This document shows positions 15,584-25,004 of a stretch of 44,097 bases of DNA, one piece after another. The translations under genes and the position numbers were made by a program. The DNA lies in contig JAGUZX010000130.1 of the NCBI GenBank assembly GCA_020060545.1, positions 1-44,097 of the forward strand, given 5' to 3'. Each line of letters begins with the position of its first letter. Within the stretch, counting starts at the first letter, position 1. Origin of the DNA: Desulfovibrio sp. GTDB taxonomy: Bacteria > Bacillota > Dethiobacteria > DTU022. Below the pieces are notes generated by a model. It ran no database searches. It worked only from the letters and a program-made list of their open reading frames with translations, and was not told where the DNA came from.

Positions 15584-15612
15584 GAAAGCTTCACCTCCCG
15601 CGTGAAAATTGG

Positions 15613-15645
15613 GGGGGAGGCATCCGGTTAACGGGTGCCTCCCCC
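15613..15645 (-). other. Strong hairpin between symporter and ligase genes
   Basis: GGGGGAGGCA (15613-15622) pairs with TGCCTCCCCC (15636-15645), continuing through CCG/CGG with one mismatch and loop GTTAA. Only AATTTTC follows on the minus strand, so it is a weak or partial terminator that would lower ligase expression relative to the transporter. Confidence 0.7.
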
Positions 15646-15656
15646 GGCAAGGCAAG

Positions 15657-17333
15657 TTACTTGGGAAATTTATCATACAAGGTGGTCATAAAGAGCATGA
15701 TCAGCACCGAGAGGACGACGATGGTAATCGGCAGCCCCTTGCCGTTGTAACGCCTCGGATCGTAGTCCTTCCAGCCGTGCATCTCGTCGACCTGGCGCTG
15801 CAGCGCCTCCGCCGGCGGGGGCGTCAGCCAGGAGACCACGATAGTGACGATAAACGAAAGCGGCACGATTACGGCGATCGTTTTGATCCAGCCTCCCGGG
15901 CCATAAAGGTACTTGGCGAAGAAAGGAAGGGGGATCGTGACCGGGTCCATCTTCAGGTAGCTGATCATGATAAAGCAGGCGAAAGCAATCACAAAACCGG
16001 TGATCATGCCGGCAGCGACCCCCTGCTTGGTGGTCCGCTTCCACCAGATCCCCAAAACGATCGGCACCCCCAGGGCCGCCCCGGCGATGCCGAAGGCCCA
16101 CATGATCGCTTCGAGAATAAACTGCGGCGGGTTGAGGGAAAAGATGGTCACCAGGATGCCGATTACAAACATGGCCACGTAAGAGAGTTTCAGCTTGCGC
16201 TCATCTCCGACTTCGGGTTTAATCACCCCGTAGAGGTCGTGGACCAGCCCGGCGCCCATGATCATCAGCAGGCCGGCCACGGTGGAGAGGCCGGCGGCCA
16301 CGGAGCCGGCGATCGCCACGGCCAGCCAGGTATTGTTGGCGAGGTGCTCGATCAGGAGGAAAACCATGTAATCGTAGTGTTGCGGGGACACGGTAATGCC
16401 CAGTTCCACCGCCTTGGTATTCAAAAAGTAGACGGCGGCAAACCCGGTCGCGTAAACGGTGGTGTTAACCAGGCCGACCAGGAAAACGCACAGCACCGTG
16501 CTCCAGCGCGCTTCGCGGGCGTCCCGCACGGTAAAGTAGCGCATCACGAAATGGGGCAGGCCGATAATGCCGAAAAACGAGCCCAGGAAAAGCGCGATAT
16601 AGGTTACCGGGTGCACGGCCATCGGCCAGAAAAAGGCGAACCCTTTCTGCAGTGATTCCATGGCCGGGACCATGTTCCCGTAGCCCAGGGGCGGAAAAGC
16701 CCAGCCGGCCGCCCCCAGCGCTTTTAATACCACGGCGACCGGGAACATCAGGCAGAATAACAGCACAATCGTCTGAAATGTCTGGTTGTAGGTAACGCCG
16801 TACATCCCGCCCAGGGTCACGTAGAGGGTTACGACCAGGCCCCCGACGACAATCCCCCAGATTTCGGGGACGCCGAGCAGCCAGTAGAAAACAATCCCGA
16901 TCCCCTTCAGGTTGCCGGCCAGGTAAAGCACGCTGACCACGAGCATGACCACGACCGACATGATCCGCAGGGCCTTGCTGTCATACCGTTCGGCGATGAA
17001 CGCCATCGTGGTGAAGGACTTGTGCCGCCGCAAGTAAGGCGCGGCCAGGAGCAGCAGGCCGATAAAAGCCGCCGTAAACGCGGCGTAAACGGCGATGCCG
17101 ACATACATGCTGCCGATGATAAAAGCAGTCAAGCCGATAAACGTGGTCAGGCTGAGCGCCAGGGAAACCATGGCCAGGCCGTTATTCAGCGCGCCGATAC
17201 TGCGGCCGGCCACGTAATAGTCGCCCAGGCTGCGGGTAAAGCGGCGGGCCCAGACGCTGATCAGCACGGAAATCAGCAGCACAGCAACGCTTAAGATTAA
17301 CCCAAGGACAAAAATCTGATTTCTCGGTTCCAT
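15657..17333 (-). CDS. Sodium:solute symporter (SSS family), monocarboxylate-type
   Basis: A 558-residue integral membrane transporter with about 13 hydrophobic segments. SSS features: GDYYVAGRSIGALNNGLAMV near the N-terminus (YYVAGR is typical of acetate/proline-type members), SLTTFIGL, TLGGMYGVTYNQTFQ (the GG.Y.V..TD region) and GSVAAGLSTVAGLLMIMGA, which carries the Na2-site residues. It starts at ATG 17331-17333 after AGGAGG, 29 bp after the small membrane-subunit gene. With the two downstream CoA ligases, the best guess is Na+-driven uptake of a carboxylic acid. Mct/ActP-like acetate or pyruvate carriers are the closest known relatives by pattern. Ligand unproven. Confidence 0.9.
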   Translation of the reverse strand: MEPRNQIFVLGLILSVAVLLISVLISVWARRFTRSLGDYYVAGRSIGALNNGLAMVSLALSLTTFIGLTAFIIGSMYVGIAVYAAFTAAFIGLLLLAAPYLRRHKSFTTMAFIAERYDSKALRIMSVVVMLVVSVLYLAGNLKGIGIVFYWLLGVPEIWGIVVGGLVVTLYVTLGGMYGVTYNQTFQTIVLLFCLMFPVAVVLKALGAAGWAFPPLGYGNMVPAMESLQKGFAFFWPMAVHPVTYIALFLGSFFGIIGLPHFVMRYFTVRDAREARWSTVLCVFLVGLVNTTVYATGFAAVYFLNTKAVELGITVSPQHYDYMVFLLIEHLANNTWLAVAIAGSVAAGLSTVAGLLMIMGAGLVHDLYGVIKPEVGDERKLKLSYVAMFVIGILVTIFSLNPPQFILEAIMWAFGIAGAALGVPIVLGIWWKRTTKQGVAAGMITGFVIAFACFIMISYLKMDPVTIPLPFFAKYLYGPGGWIKTIAVIVPLSFIVTIVVSWLTPPPAEALQRQVDEMHGWKDYDPRRYNGKGLPITIVVLSVLIMLFMTTLYDKFPK

Positions 17334-17362
17334 CTAAGAGCTATACCTCCTCCCAAAAAATA

Positions 17363-17659
17363 TTAAGTCTGCTGCCGATCTTCGATTTTATCCATCACCA
17401 GCGACCAGATCGCCCCGATCAGGGTGGCCCCGATCCAGCTGAGCAGGATCAACAGCAGGTAATGCAGCGGAAAACCCATCACCGTTGTTTTGACGACAAA
17501 ATAACTTTTCAGCGCATGCGCCAAATGGGCCGGGACCGCAACCTCGTTAAAAAAGAATTGGTTAAAGATGACAAAGAAGGCGCTTAAAAACCCCCCGGTC
17601 ACAGCGACCAAAATAAAGCAGATCATTGTGACCCTCACTTCCAGCTTGTAATCTTTCAT
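17363..17659 (-). CDS. Small two-helix membrane protein, likely symporter accessory subunit
   Basis: A 98-residue protein with two hydrophobic helices: CFILVAVTGGFLSAFFVIFN (about 14-33) and FPLHYLLLILLSWIGATLIGAIW (about 63-85). It ends in a charged cytoplasmic tail. Many SSS carriers are encoded with a DUF4212-type small subunit that has the same two-helix layout and a GFPL at the start of the second helix, as here (MGFPLHY). Sequence similarity beyond that is limited, so I call it DUF4212-like only by position and layout. The ATG has TGGAGGTGA upstream. It is the first gene of the symporter/ligase operon. Confidence 0.75.
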   Translation of the reverse strand: MKDYKLEVRVTMICFILVAVTGGFLSAFFVIFNQFFFNEVAVPAHLAHALKSYFVVKTTVMGFPLHYLLLILLSWIGATLIGAIWSLVMDKIEDRQQT

Positions 17660-18099
17660 TTACGGTTCACCTCCATTTTAGAATATCGATATTTGGACTG
17701 GTAATATTCTTTTTTTTCTGTCCCTCCTTTTAGAATTGATCAAACTGTTTAACCAACTGCATTATTCTATTTTTTTTAGAGGATTCCTCTTTTTGCGGAG
17801 AGTCAGTCAGCATGGCTCAAAAGGCACGCATTGGCCCTTATTGGTGCTCAACTATCCGAAACAGATTTTCAATAACCCGCTCGAACTTACGGCGGCGTTG
17901 GCCTTTATTGATGCTCATTTACGCCAACTCGCGGCGGCGCTGGCCCTGATTTATGTTATTATACTCGTAGAGATGTCATTCCCCGCCCCGGCCTCGGCAT
18001 TATTAATTATTGCCATTGCAGGGTTTGACCGGGACATCACGGCCCAGGCGGCGGCTGCAGTCAAGGGCGGGAGAAACAGGCAGTTTGAGGTGAAGTGAC
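17660..18099. other. Divergent intergenic region between symporter operon and DUF456 gene
   Basis: This stretch should hold two divergent promoters. A perfect 12-bp palindrome AATATCGATATT (17682-17693) lies about 25 bp before the minus-strand operon's first codon and could be an operator. An open frame at 17736-18098 on the plus strand has no recognisable domain, and I do not call it a gene. Confidence 0.5.
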
Positions 18100-18576
18100 A
18101 TGGAAGTGGTGGGTTTAATCGTGGCTTCGATTTTTTTTCTTGCCGGGATCGCCGGCACTTTTGTTCCGGTTTTGCCGGGCGCCCCGCTGATCTGGTCAGG
18201 CATGCTTATTTACGGCTTCATCACCGGGTTTGAAAAACTGGACCTGTTTTTTTTCATCATCCAGGGAGGCCTGGCGCTGGTGATGCTGGTGATCGACTAC
18301 GCCGCCACGGCCATGGGCAGCCGCTGCTTCGGCGCTTCCAAGGCTGCGATCGCCGGCGCCGCGCTCGGGTTCTTGATTGGTTTATACTTTTTCCCGTTCG
18401 GGCTCCTGATCGGCCCCTTTCTGGGAGCGGTGCTGCTGGAACTGATTTTTTCCCGCCAGGCGGACCGGGCGCTGCGCGCCGGTCTGGGAGCGGCGCTCGG
18501 CTTTTGGGCCGGTTTTGCCGTCAAGCTGCTCCTGGCGGGAGCGATGGTGGCCTGGTTTTTTGTCAAAGTCCTCTAG
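18100..18576 (+). CDS. DUF456 membrane protein
   Basis: A 158-residue, strongly hydrophobic protein with four to five membrane helices and glycine-rich turns. Family pattern: FFLAGIAGTFVPVLPGAPLI at the N-terminus, then VMLVIDYAATAMGSRCFGAS, ALGFLIGLYFFPFGLLIGPF and GAALGFWAGFAVKLLLA. This PVLPG...DYxA...G.G.. arrangement is typical of DUF456. The function of the family is unknown; a small-molecule channel or glycine-zipper oligomer has been guessed. The ATG has GAGGTGA seven bases upstream. It is the only plus-strand gene in this part, convergent with argH. Confidence 0.85.
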   Translation: MEVVGLIVASIFFLAGIAGTFVPVLPGAPLIWSGMLIYGFITGFEKLDLFFFIIQGGLALVMLVIDYAATAMGSRCFGASKAAIAGAALGFLIGLYFFPFGLLIGPFLGAVLLELIFSRQADRALRAGLGAALGFWAGFAVKLLLAGAMVAWFFVKVL

Positions 18577-18577
18577 C

Positions 18578-18608
18578 ATAAGTTAAGGGGTCTGACCCCT
18601 TAACTTAT
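18578..18608. repeat. 31-bp perfect palindrome, copy 1 of REP-like family
   Basis: ATAAGTTAAGGGGTC, a single T, then its exact complement. An identical 31-bp copy is at 26069-26099. A second, imperfect member overlaps at 18605-18638 (inner stem AAAGGC/GCCTTT at 18610-18627) and contains the argH stop codon. It sits between the convergent ends of the DUF456 gene and argH and can act as a bidirectional terminator hairpin. Confidence 0.9.
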
Positions 18609-18625
18609 TAAAGGCGCCAGAGCCT

Positions 18626-20017
18626 TTAACTTATTTCGAGGTCTGACTCCAGCAGCTGTTCCGCCAGCCGGAGCTGCGCGGCCACGGCGGCGGCGGCGGT
18701 GCCGCCGCGGGAGCTTTTCGCTTCCACCACCTGCCGGGGATCGAGCAAGGCGTGAATCTCTTCGCCCAGCGCGGGGTGAAAGCGGCGCCGCTCCGCCGCG
18801 TCGAGCTCTTTGAGGCGGAGCCCCTCCCGCCGGCAGTGCGCGATCATGGCGCCGACAATATGGTGGGCCTCCCGGAAGGGCGCCCCCCGGCGGGCCAGGT
18901 AGTCCGCCAGCTCCGTGGCGCACATGGAATCATCCGCCACGGCCTCCGCCATTCGCCCGCGGTTGATCTCCATCGCCAGGAGCATCTCCCCCAGCAGGGG
19001 CAGCAGCTTCTTGATCGTGTCGACCGTATCGAACAGCCCCTCCTTGTCCTCCTGGAGATCCTTGTTGTAGGCCAGGGGCAGCCCTTTCAGGACGGTGAGG
19101 AGGGCGAAGAGGCTCCCGAAGACCCGGCCGGCCTTGGCCCGGGCCAGCTCGGCCAGGTCGGGGTTTTTTTTCTGGGGCATCATGCTGCTGCCGGTGGTAT
19201 AAGCGTCGTCGAGCTCGACAAAACCGAACTCGGCCGAAGACCAGAGGATGATCTCCTCGGCCAGCCGGCTCAAGTGTACCATCAGCAGGGCGGCGCAGCT
19301 TAAAAATTCGACGATGTAATCGCGATCGCTGACGGCGTCGATGCTGTTCTCGTAAAGCCGGGAAAACTCCAGCTTTTGCGCCACCATCTCCCGGTCGATC
19401 GGAAACCCGGTGCCGGCCAGCGCCCCGGCGCCGAGCGGCATTAAGTCGGCGCGCCGGAAAGCGCCCCGGAGGCGCTCGCGGTCGCGCTGCAGCATCCAGA
19501 AATAAGCCATCAAGTGGTGCGAAAAATAAAGCGGCTGGGCGCGCTGCAGGTGAGTGTAGCCGGGGAAAACGGCGCCCTCAAACCGGCGGGCCAGCGCCAC
19601 GAACACTTCCTGCAGCCCCCGGACGAGGCGTTCGATTTGCCGGATTTCTTCCTTCAGGTAGAGGTGCAGGTCCAGCGCCGCCTGGTCGTTGCGGCTCCGG
19701 GCGGTATGCAGCTTCCCCCCCGCGGGGCCGATCTTTTCGATCAGCCTTTTTTCGATGTTCATATGGATATCCTCGAAACCTGAGTCAAACGGGAACCGGC
19801 CGGAGCGCAGTTCGGCGGCGATTTCATCCAGCCCTTTTGTAATCGCCTCCGCCTCCGCGGCGTCGATGATGCCGCAAGCGGCCAGCATCGCCGCGTGGGC
19901 GGCGCTGCCCTTTAAATCCTGCTCCGCCAGCCGGCGGTCGAAGGGGAGCGAGGCCGTAAACTCGAGCACCGCTTCGTCAGTATTCTTCAGAAACCTTCCC
20001 TGCCATGGTTTTTTCAG
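18626..20017 (-). CDS. argH: Argininosuccinate lyase
   Basis: Last step of arginine synthesis: splits argininosuccinate to arginine and fumarate. The 463-residue protein has [36 protein letters not shown] (the signature loop), [18 protein letters not shown] and the catalytic flexible loop [12 protein letters not shown]. The usual N-terminus (KPWxGRF) is recovered only if translation begins at CTG 20015-20017, whose bases overlap the argG stop codon as CTGA; GGGAGG lies about 10 bases before it. The first ATG/GTG/TTG in frame (GTG 19967-19969) would cut off the conserved [13 protein letters not shown]. So a CTG start coupled to argG is the best reading. The stop codon lies inside a palindromic repeat. 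Confidence 0.93.
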   Translation of the reverse strand: MKKPWQGRFLKNTDEAVLEFTASLPFDRRLAEQDLKGSAAHAAMLAACGIIDAAEAEAITKGLDEIAAELRSGRFPFDSGFEDIHMNIEKRLIEKIGPAGGKLHTARSRNDQAALDLHLYLKEEIRQIERLVRGLQEVFVALARRFEGAVFPGYTHLQRAQPLYFSHHLMAYFWMLQRDRERLRGAFRRADLMPLGAGALAGTGFPIDREMVAQKLEFSRLYENSIDAVSDRDYIVEFLSCAALLMVHLSRLAEEIILWSSAEFGFVELDDAYTTGSSMMPQKKNPDLAELARAKAGRVFGSLFALLTVLKGLPLAYNKDLQEDKEGLFDTVDTIKKLLPLLGEMLLAMEINRGRMAEAVADDSMCATELADYLARRGAPFREAHHIVGAMIAHCRREGLRLKELDAAERRRFHPALGEEIHALLDPRQVVEAKSSRGGTAAAAVAAQLRLAEQLLESDLEIS

Positions 20018-21255
20018 CGCCGTAGCACCTCCCGGCGGCCCGCTTCGCCCTCCCGCGCGCGGGCAAGCAGGCCTTTTATCTTCAAGGGCAGGCCGAACAG
20101 GTTGATAAAACCCTGGGCGTCCTTCTGCTCGAAAAGGGCGTCGGCCTCAAAGGTGGCCATCCCCTGGTGGTAGAGGGTTTCGGGGGAGCGGCGGCCGGCG
20201 ACAATGATGTTGCCCTTGTACAGCTTGAGGGTTACCGAACCGGTCACCGTCTCCTGGGTCTGCGCGACAAAGGCGTCGATCGCTTCGCGCAAGGGGCAGA
20301 ACCAGAGGCCGTAGTAAACCAGCTCGGCGTATTTTAAGGCGACCGCTTCCTTGAAGTGATAGGTTTCCCGGTCCAGGGTCAGCTGCTCCAGTTCGCGGTG
20401 CGCGAAGGCCAGCAGGGTCCCGCCCGGTGTTTCGTAAATGCCGCGCGATTTCATCCCGACCAGGCGGTTTTCAACCATGTCGGTGCGGCCGACACCGTGC
20501 CGCCCGGCGATCCGGTTCAGCTTCTCCACCAGCGCCACCGGGCCGAGGGCGGCCCCGTTGACGGCCACCGGGGTTCCCTTTTCCCAGTCGATCCGCACCA
20601 GTTCGGGTTGATCGGGCGCCGCTTCGGGCGCGCAGGTCAGGCGGAACATCTCCGGGTCCGGCTCCCGCTCCGGGTCTTCCAGGATCCCGCCTTCATAACT
20701 GATGTGCCAGATGTTGCTGTCAATGCTGTACGGCTTTTCCGCGGTGACCGGAACCGGAATATCGAATTTGCGCGCATAGGCGATCGCGTCGCTGCGGGAG
20801 GCGATCGCCCATTCCCGCCAGGGCGCCACAACCTTTAATTCGGGGTTAAGCGCCTTGACGGCAAGTTCGAAGCGGACCTGGTCATTCCCCTTCCCCGTGC
20901 AGCCGTGAGCGATCGCCGCCGCGCCGACCTGTTCCGCTATCTCCACCAGCCTTTTCCCGATCGCCGGGCGGGCGATCGCCGTGCCGAGCAGGTACTTCCC
21001 CTCGTAGACCGCCCCTGATTTGAGCATGGGGAAAATATAGTTCTTGACCAGGTCTTCCCTGATATCCTCGACAAATACCCGGGACGCGCCGGTGCGGAGC
21101 GCCTTTTCGGCGACGCCGGCCAATTCCGCCTCGCCCTGGCCCACATTGGCGGTCATGGCGATAACCTCGTAGTGGTATTCTTCCTGGAGCCATTTCAAGA
21201 TGACCGAAGTGTCCAGCCCGCCCGAATAAGCGAGCACTACCTTTTGCTTGGTCAT
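20014..21255 (-). CDS. argG: Argininosuccinate synthase
   Basis: Joins citrulline and aspartate with ATP to give argininosuccinate. The 413-residue protein has the N-type ATP pyrophosphatase P-loop [15 protein letters not shown] (about 9-23), then [39 protein letters not shown] (citrulline/aspartate contact) and [21 protein letters not shown]. Length and order are normal. The ATG follows GGGAGAG. It is 25 bp after argD and its stop codon overlaps the inferred argH start, so it lies well inside the arg operon. Confidence 0.97.
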   Translation of the reverse strand: MTKQKVVLAYSGGLDTSVILKWLQEEYHYEVIAMTANVGQGEAELAGVAEKALRTGASRVFVEDIREDLVKNYIFPMLKSGAVYEGKYLLGTAIARPAIGKRLVEIAEQVGAAAIAHGCTGKGNDQVRFELAVKALNPELKVVAPWREWAIASRSDAIAYARKFDIPVPVTAEKPYSIDSNIWHISYEGGILEDPEREPDPEMFRLTCAPEAAPDQPELVRIDWEKGTPVAVNGAALGPVALVEKLNRIAGRHGVGRTDMVENRLVGMKSRGIYETPGGTLLAFAHRELEQLTLDRETYHFKEAVALKYAELVYYGLWFCPLREAIDAFVAQTQETVTGSVTLKLYKGNIIVAGRRSPETLYHQGMATFEADALFEQKDAQGFINLFGLPLKIKGLLARAREGEAGRREVLRR

Positions 21256-21280
21256 GGCAGAATCACTCTCCCTTTCTGTC

Positions 21281-22471
21281 TCAGCCCTGCAGCCCTTCCA
21301 GCGACTGCTGCAGGATTGCCAGCCCCTTCTCCAGCTGCTCCGCGGTCACGACCAGGGGAGGCAGGAAGCGCAGGGTCGTTTCACCGATGGCGTTGACCAG
21401 CAGCCCTCCCGCCTGGCAGCGTCTCTGCGCGCCGGCGGCCAGGGGCGCCTTCAGCTCCAGGGCGGAGATCAGTCCGAGCCCGCGTACTTCGCCGGCCAGA
21501 TCCGGAAACAGCCGGCCCAGCCGCTGCAGCCCCTCCTTCCAGAAACGGCCCTTTTCCTCCACCTGCGCCAGGAACGGTTCCCGGAGCAGGACCCCGAGGA
21601 CAGCCAGGGCCGCCCGGCAAACCACCGGGTTGCCGCCGAAAGTGGAGGCATGGTCTCCCGGTTTAAACGCCCCGGCCGCTTTTTCGCCGGCCAGCATCAC
21701 CCCGATCGGAAGCCCCCCGCCCAGGCCCTTCGCCGCCGTGAGGATATCCGGCGCCGCGCCGCAGTGCTCGAAAGCCCAGAGTTTGCCGGTCCGGCCCATC
21801 CCGCACTGGACCTCGTCGAAGATGAGCAGGATCCCGGCCCGGTCGCACAGCTCTCGCAGCCCCCGCAAGAAAGCGGCGGACGCGGCGTGGACCCCTCCCT
21901 CACCCTGAACCGGTTCGACCATAATCGCCGCGGTTTCTGCGTCCACCAGCTCCTCGAAGGAGTCTAAATCGTTAAAGACGGCATAACTGAAGCCCTCGGG
22001 CAGCGGTTCAAAACCCTGCCGGTATTTCGGCTGCCCCGTGGCGGTGATGGTGGCCAGGGTGCGCCCGTGAAACGAGCGGTGCGCGGAGATTATTTTATAG
22101 CGCCGCGGGTCGCACTTGCGGGCCAGCTTGATCGCCGCTTCGTTGGCTTCGGCGCCGCTGTTGGCGAAAAAAACCCGGCCGGGCATGGTCCGCTCCACCA
22201 GCATCCGGGCCAGGGTCACCTGTGGTTCAGTATAGTAAAGGTTGGAAGTATGGATCAAGAGGGCCGCCTGGTCACGGACCGCCTCCACCACCGCGGGATG
22301 GCAGTGGCCCAGGATGTTGACCGCCAGGCCGCTGACAAAATCGAGGTATTCCCGGCCCGCTTCATCCCATACCCGGCAGCCTTCTCCCTTGACCAGGAGG
22401 AGGTTCTGCTCCGGCCGGCGGTTGTATGTATTGATGATATACTTCGCTTCCTGCTCCTGGATCGTCTCCAC
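21281..22471 (-). CDS. argD: Acetylornithine aminotransferase
   Basis: PLP enzyme that transaminates N-acetylglutamate semialdehyde to N-acetylornithine. The 396-residue protein has [57 protein letters not shown] and [11 protein letters not shown]. Then come [21 protein letters not shown] (with the PLP-pairing Asp) and [15 protein letters not shown], whose Lys near residue 246 holds PLP. The start is GTG 22469-22471 with AAGGA/GGAG upstream. It is separated from argB by 277 bp containing a 24-bp minisatellite. In this operon argF would normally follow argD, but argG follows directly. Confidence 0.96.
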   Translation of the reverse strand: METIQEQEAKYIINTYNRRPEQNLLLVKGEGCRVWDEAGREYLDFVSGLAVNILGHCHPAVVEAVRDQAALLIHTSNLYYTEPQVTLARMLVERTMPGRVFFANSGAEANEAAIKLARKCDPRRYKIISAHRSFHGRTLATITATGQPKYRQGFEPLPEGFSYAVFNDLDSFEELVDAETAAIMVEPVQGEGGVHAASAAFLRGLRELCDRAGILLIFDEVQCGMGRTGKLWAFEHCGAAPDILTAAKGLGGGLPIGVMLAGEKAAGAFKPGDHASTFGGNPVVCRAALAVLGVLLREPFLAQVEEKGRFWKEGLQRLGRLFPDLAGEVRGLGLISALELKAPLAAGAQRRCQAGGLLVNAIGETTLRFLPPLVVTAEQLEKGLAILQQSLEGLQG

Positions 22472-22620
22472 GGCTCCACATCCTTCCCCTGTTTCCGTGC
22501 CGGGACGGGCCTGCCGCCCCCTGCAAAAAAGCTGGAATCAAGCTGCCGGAGGCAGGAAAAATCAAGCCGCCCGTCCTGTTCCTTCTCTTTCGCCTTCCCT
22601 CTCCCGGCCTCTTGCTTCCC

Positions 22621-22740
22621 GCCTCTCCCTGCTTCTTGCTTCCCGCCTTTTCCTGCTTCTTGCTTCCCGCCTTTTCCTGCTTCTTGCTTCCCGCCTTTTC
22701 CTGCTTCTTGCTTCCCGCCTTTTCCTGCTTCTTGCTTCTT
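22621..22740. repeat. 24-bp tandem minisatellite between argB and argD
   Basis: Five head-to-tail units of GCCTTTTCCTGC + TTCTTGCTTCCC: 22621-22644 (two changes), 22645-22668, 22669-22692 and 22693-22716 (identical), 22717-22740 (last bases changed). A partial unit precedes at about 22605. On the arg mRNA it is a purine-rich leader (GGGAAGCAAGAAGCAGGAAA) between argB and argD. There are no spacers, so it is not a CRISPR array. Confidence 0.95.
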
Positions 22741-22748
22741 ACTTTTTG

Positions 22749-23651
22749 CTACTTGATCACCATCGTGCCGATCCCCTCGTCGGTGAAAATCTCTAAGATG
22801 AGCGCATGGGCCACCCGGCCGTCGATGATATGCGTCCGGGGCACGCCGCGTTCCAGGGCCTGCAGGCAGGCCTCAACCTTGGGGATCATCCCCCCGTTGA
22901 TCTGCCCGGCCCCGATCAGCGCGCGGACCTCCTGCTCCCGCACCGTGGAGATAAATTCGGGCCCCTGCCCGGTTTCCTTGTAAACCCCTTCCACATCGGT
23001 GAGGATAATCAGCTTTTCCGCTGCCAGGGCCGCCGCCATCTCCCCGGCCACGTGATCCGCGTTGATATTCAGGCTCTCTCCGGACGGCCCCGCCCCGATC
23101 GATGAAATCACGGGAATATACCCGTTGTTGCTGAGCGTATGGATCAGGACAGGGTCAACCCTGACAATATCGCCGACCCTGCCGAGGTCCACGGTGGCGC
23201 CCGGGGTTGAACCGTTAACCGGCTGCGGCGCCTTGCGCTTCGCCTGGAAAAGGCCGGCGTCCCTGCCGCTCAGGCCGACGGATCTGCCTCCCTGCTGGTT
23301 GATCAGGCTGACAATTTGACGGTTTACTTTCCCGAGGAGAACCATCTCCACGATCTCCATCGTTTCGTCATCGGTAACGCGCAGGCCGTCCACGAAATGC
23401 GGCTGTTTACCAAGTTTATGCATGATTTCATTCACTTCTTTACCGCCCCCGTGGACCAGGACCGGCTTGATGCCGATGAACTTCAGCAGGACGATATCGA
23501 CGATTACCGAGGCCATCAACTTCTCGTTGATCATGGCCTGCCCGCCGTATTTGACCACAAAATACTTCCCGGAAAAAGCCCGGATATAAGGGAGGGCTTC
23601 CACCAGTACTTCCGCCCTGGAAACAAGGTTTTGCATAGCCGCCGTGTTCAT
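22749..23651 (-). CDS. argB: Acetylglutamate kinase
   Basis: Phosphorylates N-acetylglutamate, commonly the arginine-inhibited step. The 300-residue amino-acid-kinase-fold protein has YFVVKYGGQAM (phosphate-binding Lys), PVLVHGGGKEVNEIMHKLG, FVDGLRVTDDETMEIVEMVL, DPVLIHTLSNNGYIPVISSIG, NINADHVAGEMAAAL and GGMIPKVEACLQAL. The N-terminal helix before YFVVKYGG (residues 1-28) is the extension found in hexameric, arginine-sensitive enzymes, so feedback inhibition by arginine is likely though not proven. The ATG follows GGAG. It lies 18 bp after argJ. Confidence 0.97.
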   Translation of the reverse strand: MNTAAMQNLVSRAEVLVEALPYIRAFSGKYFVVKYGGQAMINEKLMASVIVDIVLLKFIGIKPVLVHGGGKEVNEIMHKLGKQPHFVDGLRVTDDETMEIVEMVLLGKVNRQIVSLINQQGGRSVGLSGRDAGLFQAKRKAPQPVNGSTPGATVDLGRVGDIVRVDPVLIHTLSNNGYIPVISSIGAGPSGESLNINADHVAGEMAAALAAEKLIILTDVEGVYKETGQGPEFISTVREQEVRALIGAGQINGGMIPKVEACLQALERGVPRTHIIDGRVAHALILEIFTDEGIGTMVIK

Positions 23652-23669
23652 CCGGATCTCCTTTCGCAG

Positions 23670-24893
23670 TTAACTGCGGTAGTTGCTGTTTAACGAAACA
23701 TAAGCGTGGCTGAGATCGGAACCCAGCGCCGTTACCGTGCCGTCCCCGGCATGCAGATCGACCAGCACGGGGATCTCCCGCCGCTGCAGCACCGCCTTTA
23801 CTTCGGCTTCCCGGAAAGGCACGGCCTGGCCCGCGGCGGCCACCTGCACCGGCCCCAGGAATATATCCACCCCGGCCGGGTCAAACGCGATCCCGGCGTA
23901 ACCGAGCGCCGCCAGGATGCGGCCCCAGTTGGCGTCTTCCCCGAAGAAAGCGGTTTTTACCAGGAGCGAGTTCAAGACCGAGCGGGCCAGGGTGCGCGCG
24001 GCGGTCGCATCGGGCGCCCCCTGGATGGTCAGCGTGATCAGCTTTGTCGCCCCCTCCCCGTCGAGAACGATCTGGCAGGCCAGATCCCGGCAGGCCCGGT
24101 AGACCATTTCCGCGAAAAGTTCCTCGGACGGGGCGCCCCCGGTAATTTCCACCCCCAGGGCGGCGCCGTTGGCCAGGATCAGCGCGGTGTCGTTGGTCGA
24201 AGTATCGCCGTCCACGGAGATCAGGTTAAAGGTACGGTCCGCCGCCTCCCGGAAAATCCGCTTCAGCAGGGAGCGTGAAATATTGACATCGGTAAAGAGG
24301 AAAGCGAGCATGGTTGCCATGTCGGGGCAGATCATCCCCGCTCCCTTGGCCATCCCCGCCAGGAAAAAAGAACCTGCGGGCAGGTAGCCGCGGTAGGCGA
24401 CCTGCTTGGGGCCGTAATCGGTGGTTATGATGGCTTCGGCCGCAGCCAGGCCGGCCTGCGGCTCCGAGGAGAGCGCCCTGGCCGCCGTGTTGATCCCGGC
24501 CCTCACTTTATCCATCGGCAGCTGCGCCCCGATTACCCCGGTCGAGCAGATCAAGACCTGCTCCGGCGGCACATCAAGGCGCCGCGCCGCCAGGGCCGCC
24601 ATCTCGACGGCGTTGCGCATACCTTCTTCCCCGGTACAGGCGTTGGCGTTGCCGCTGTTGATCACGATCCCCCGGATCGGGTTGTCGATCCGTTCCCGGC
24701 AGAGCAGCACCGGCGCGGCCTGGACCAGGTTGCGGGTAAAGACTCCCGCCGCAACGGCCGTCGTATCGCTGTAAACCAGGGCCAAATCCTTGCTTTCTTT
24801 TTTAATGCCGCAGGAAATACCGGCGGCTTTGAAACCCCGCACCGCCGTGATACTCGCTTGATCAATCTTTTGGAAGGAAGGCCCTCCGTTCAT
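23670..24893 (-). CDS. argJ: Glutamate N-acetyltransferase / ornithine acetyltransferase
   Basis: Transfers acetyl from N-acetylornithine to glutamate, recycling the acetyl group; bifunctional members also use acetyl-CoA. The 407-residue precursor has [24 protein letters not shown] and [10 protein letters not shown]. Then come the self-cleavage site [14 protein letters not shown] (cut between Ala and the nucleophile Thr near residue 192), [18 protein letters not shown] and [18 protein letters not shown]. The ATG has GGAG upstream. Because argJ makes the cyclic pathway possible, a separate argA or argE is not required. It lies 111 bp after argC. Confidence 0.97.
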   Translation of the reverse strand: MNGGPSFQKIDQASITAVRGFKAAGISCGIKKESKDLALVYSDTTAVAAGVFTRNLVQAAPVLLCRERIDNPIRGIVINSGNANACTGEEGMRNAVEMAALAARRLDVPPEQVLICSTGVIGAQLPMDKVRAGINTAARALSSEPQAGLAAAEAIITTDYGPKQVAYRGYLPAGSFFLAGMAKGAGMICPDMATMLAFLFTDVNISRSLLKRIFREAADRTFNLISVDGDTSTNDTALILANGAALGVEITGGAPSEELFAEMVYRACRDLACQIVLDGEGATKLITLTIQGAPDATAARTLARSVLNSLLVKTAFFGEDANWGRILAALGYAGIAFDPAGVDIFLGPVQVAAAGQAVPFREAEVKAVLQRREIPVLVDLHAGDGTVTALGSDLSHAYVSLNSNYRS

Positions 24894-25004
24894 GCAACCA
24901 CTCCGTTCTGGCCGATGATGTTAATGATTATGTTGCTATCCGGGCATTAAGAATCGAGTTCGTTGACTCCTGTCTCCTGAAATCCGGCTCCTGCTTAACG
25001 ATGA

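Noticed and set aside
17736-18098. 120-codon plus-strand frame before the DUF456 gene
   Set aside because: No domain and no ribosome-binding site at a proper distance; it spans the expected promoter region.
20356-20838. Long plus-strand frames opposite argG and other GC-rich genes
   Set aside because: They are antisense shadows with no domain, typical of high-GC third positions in the true genes.
22605-22742. CRISPR-like array between argB and argD
   Set aside because: The 24-bp units are directly adjacent with no spacers and no cas genes are nearby; it is a minisatellite.
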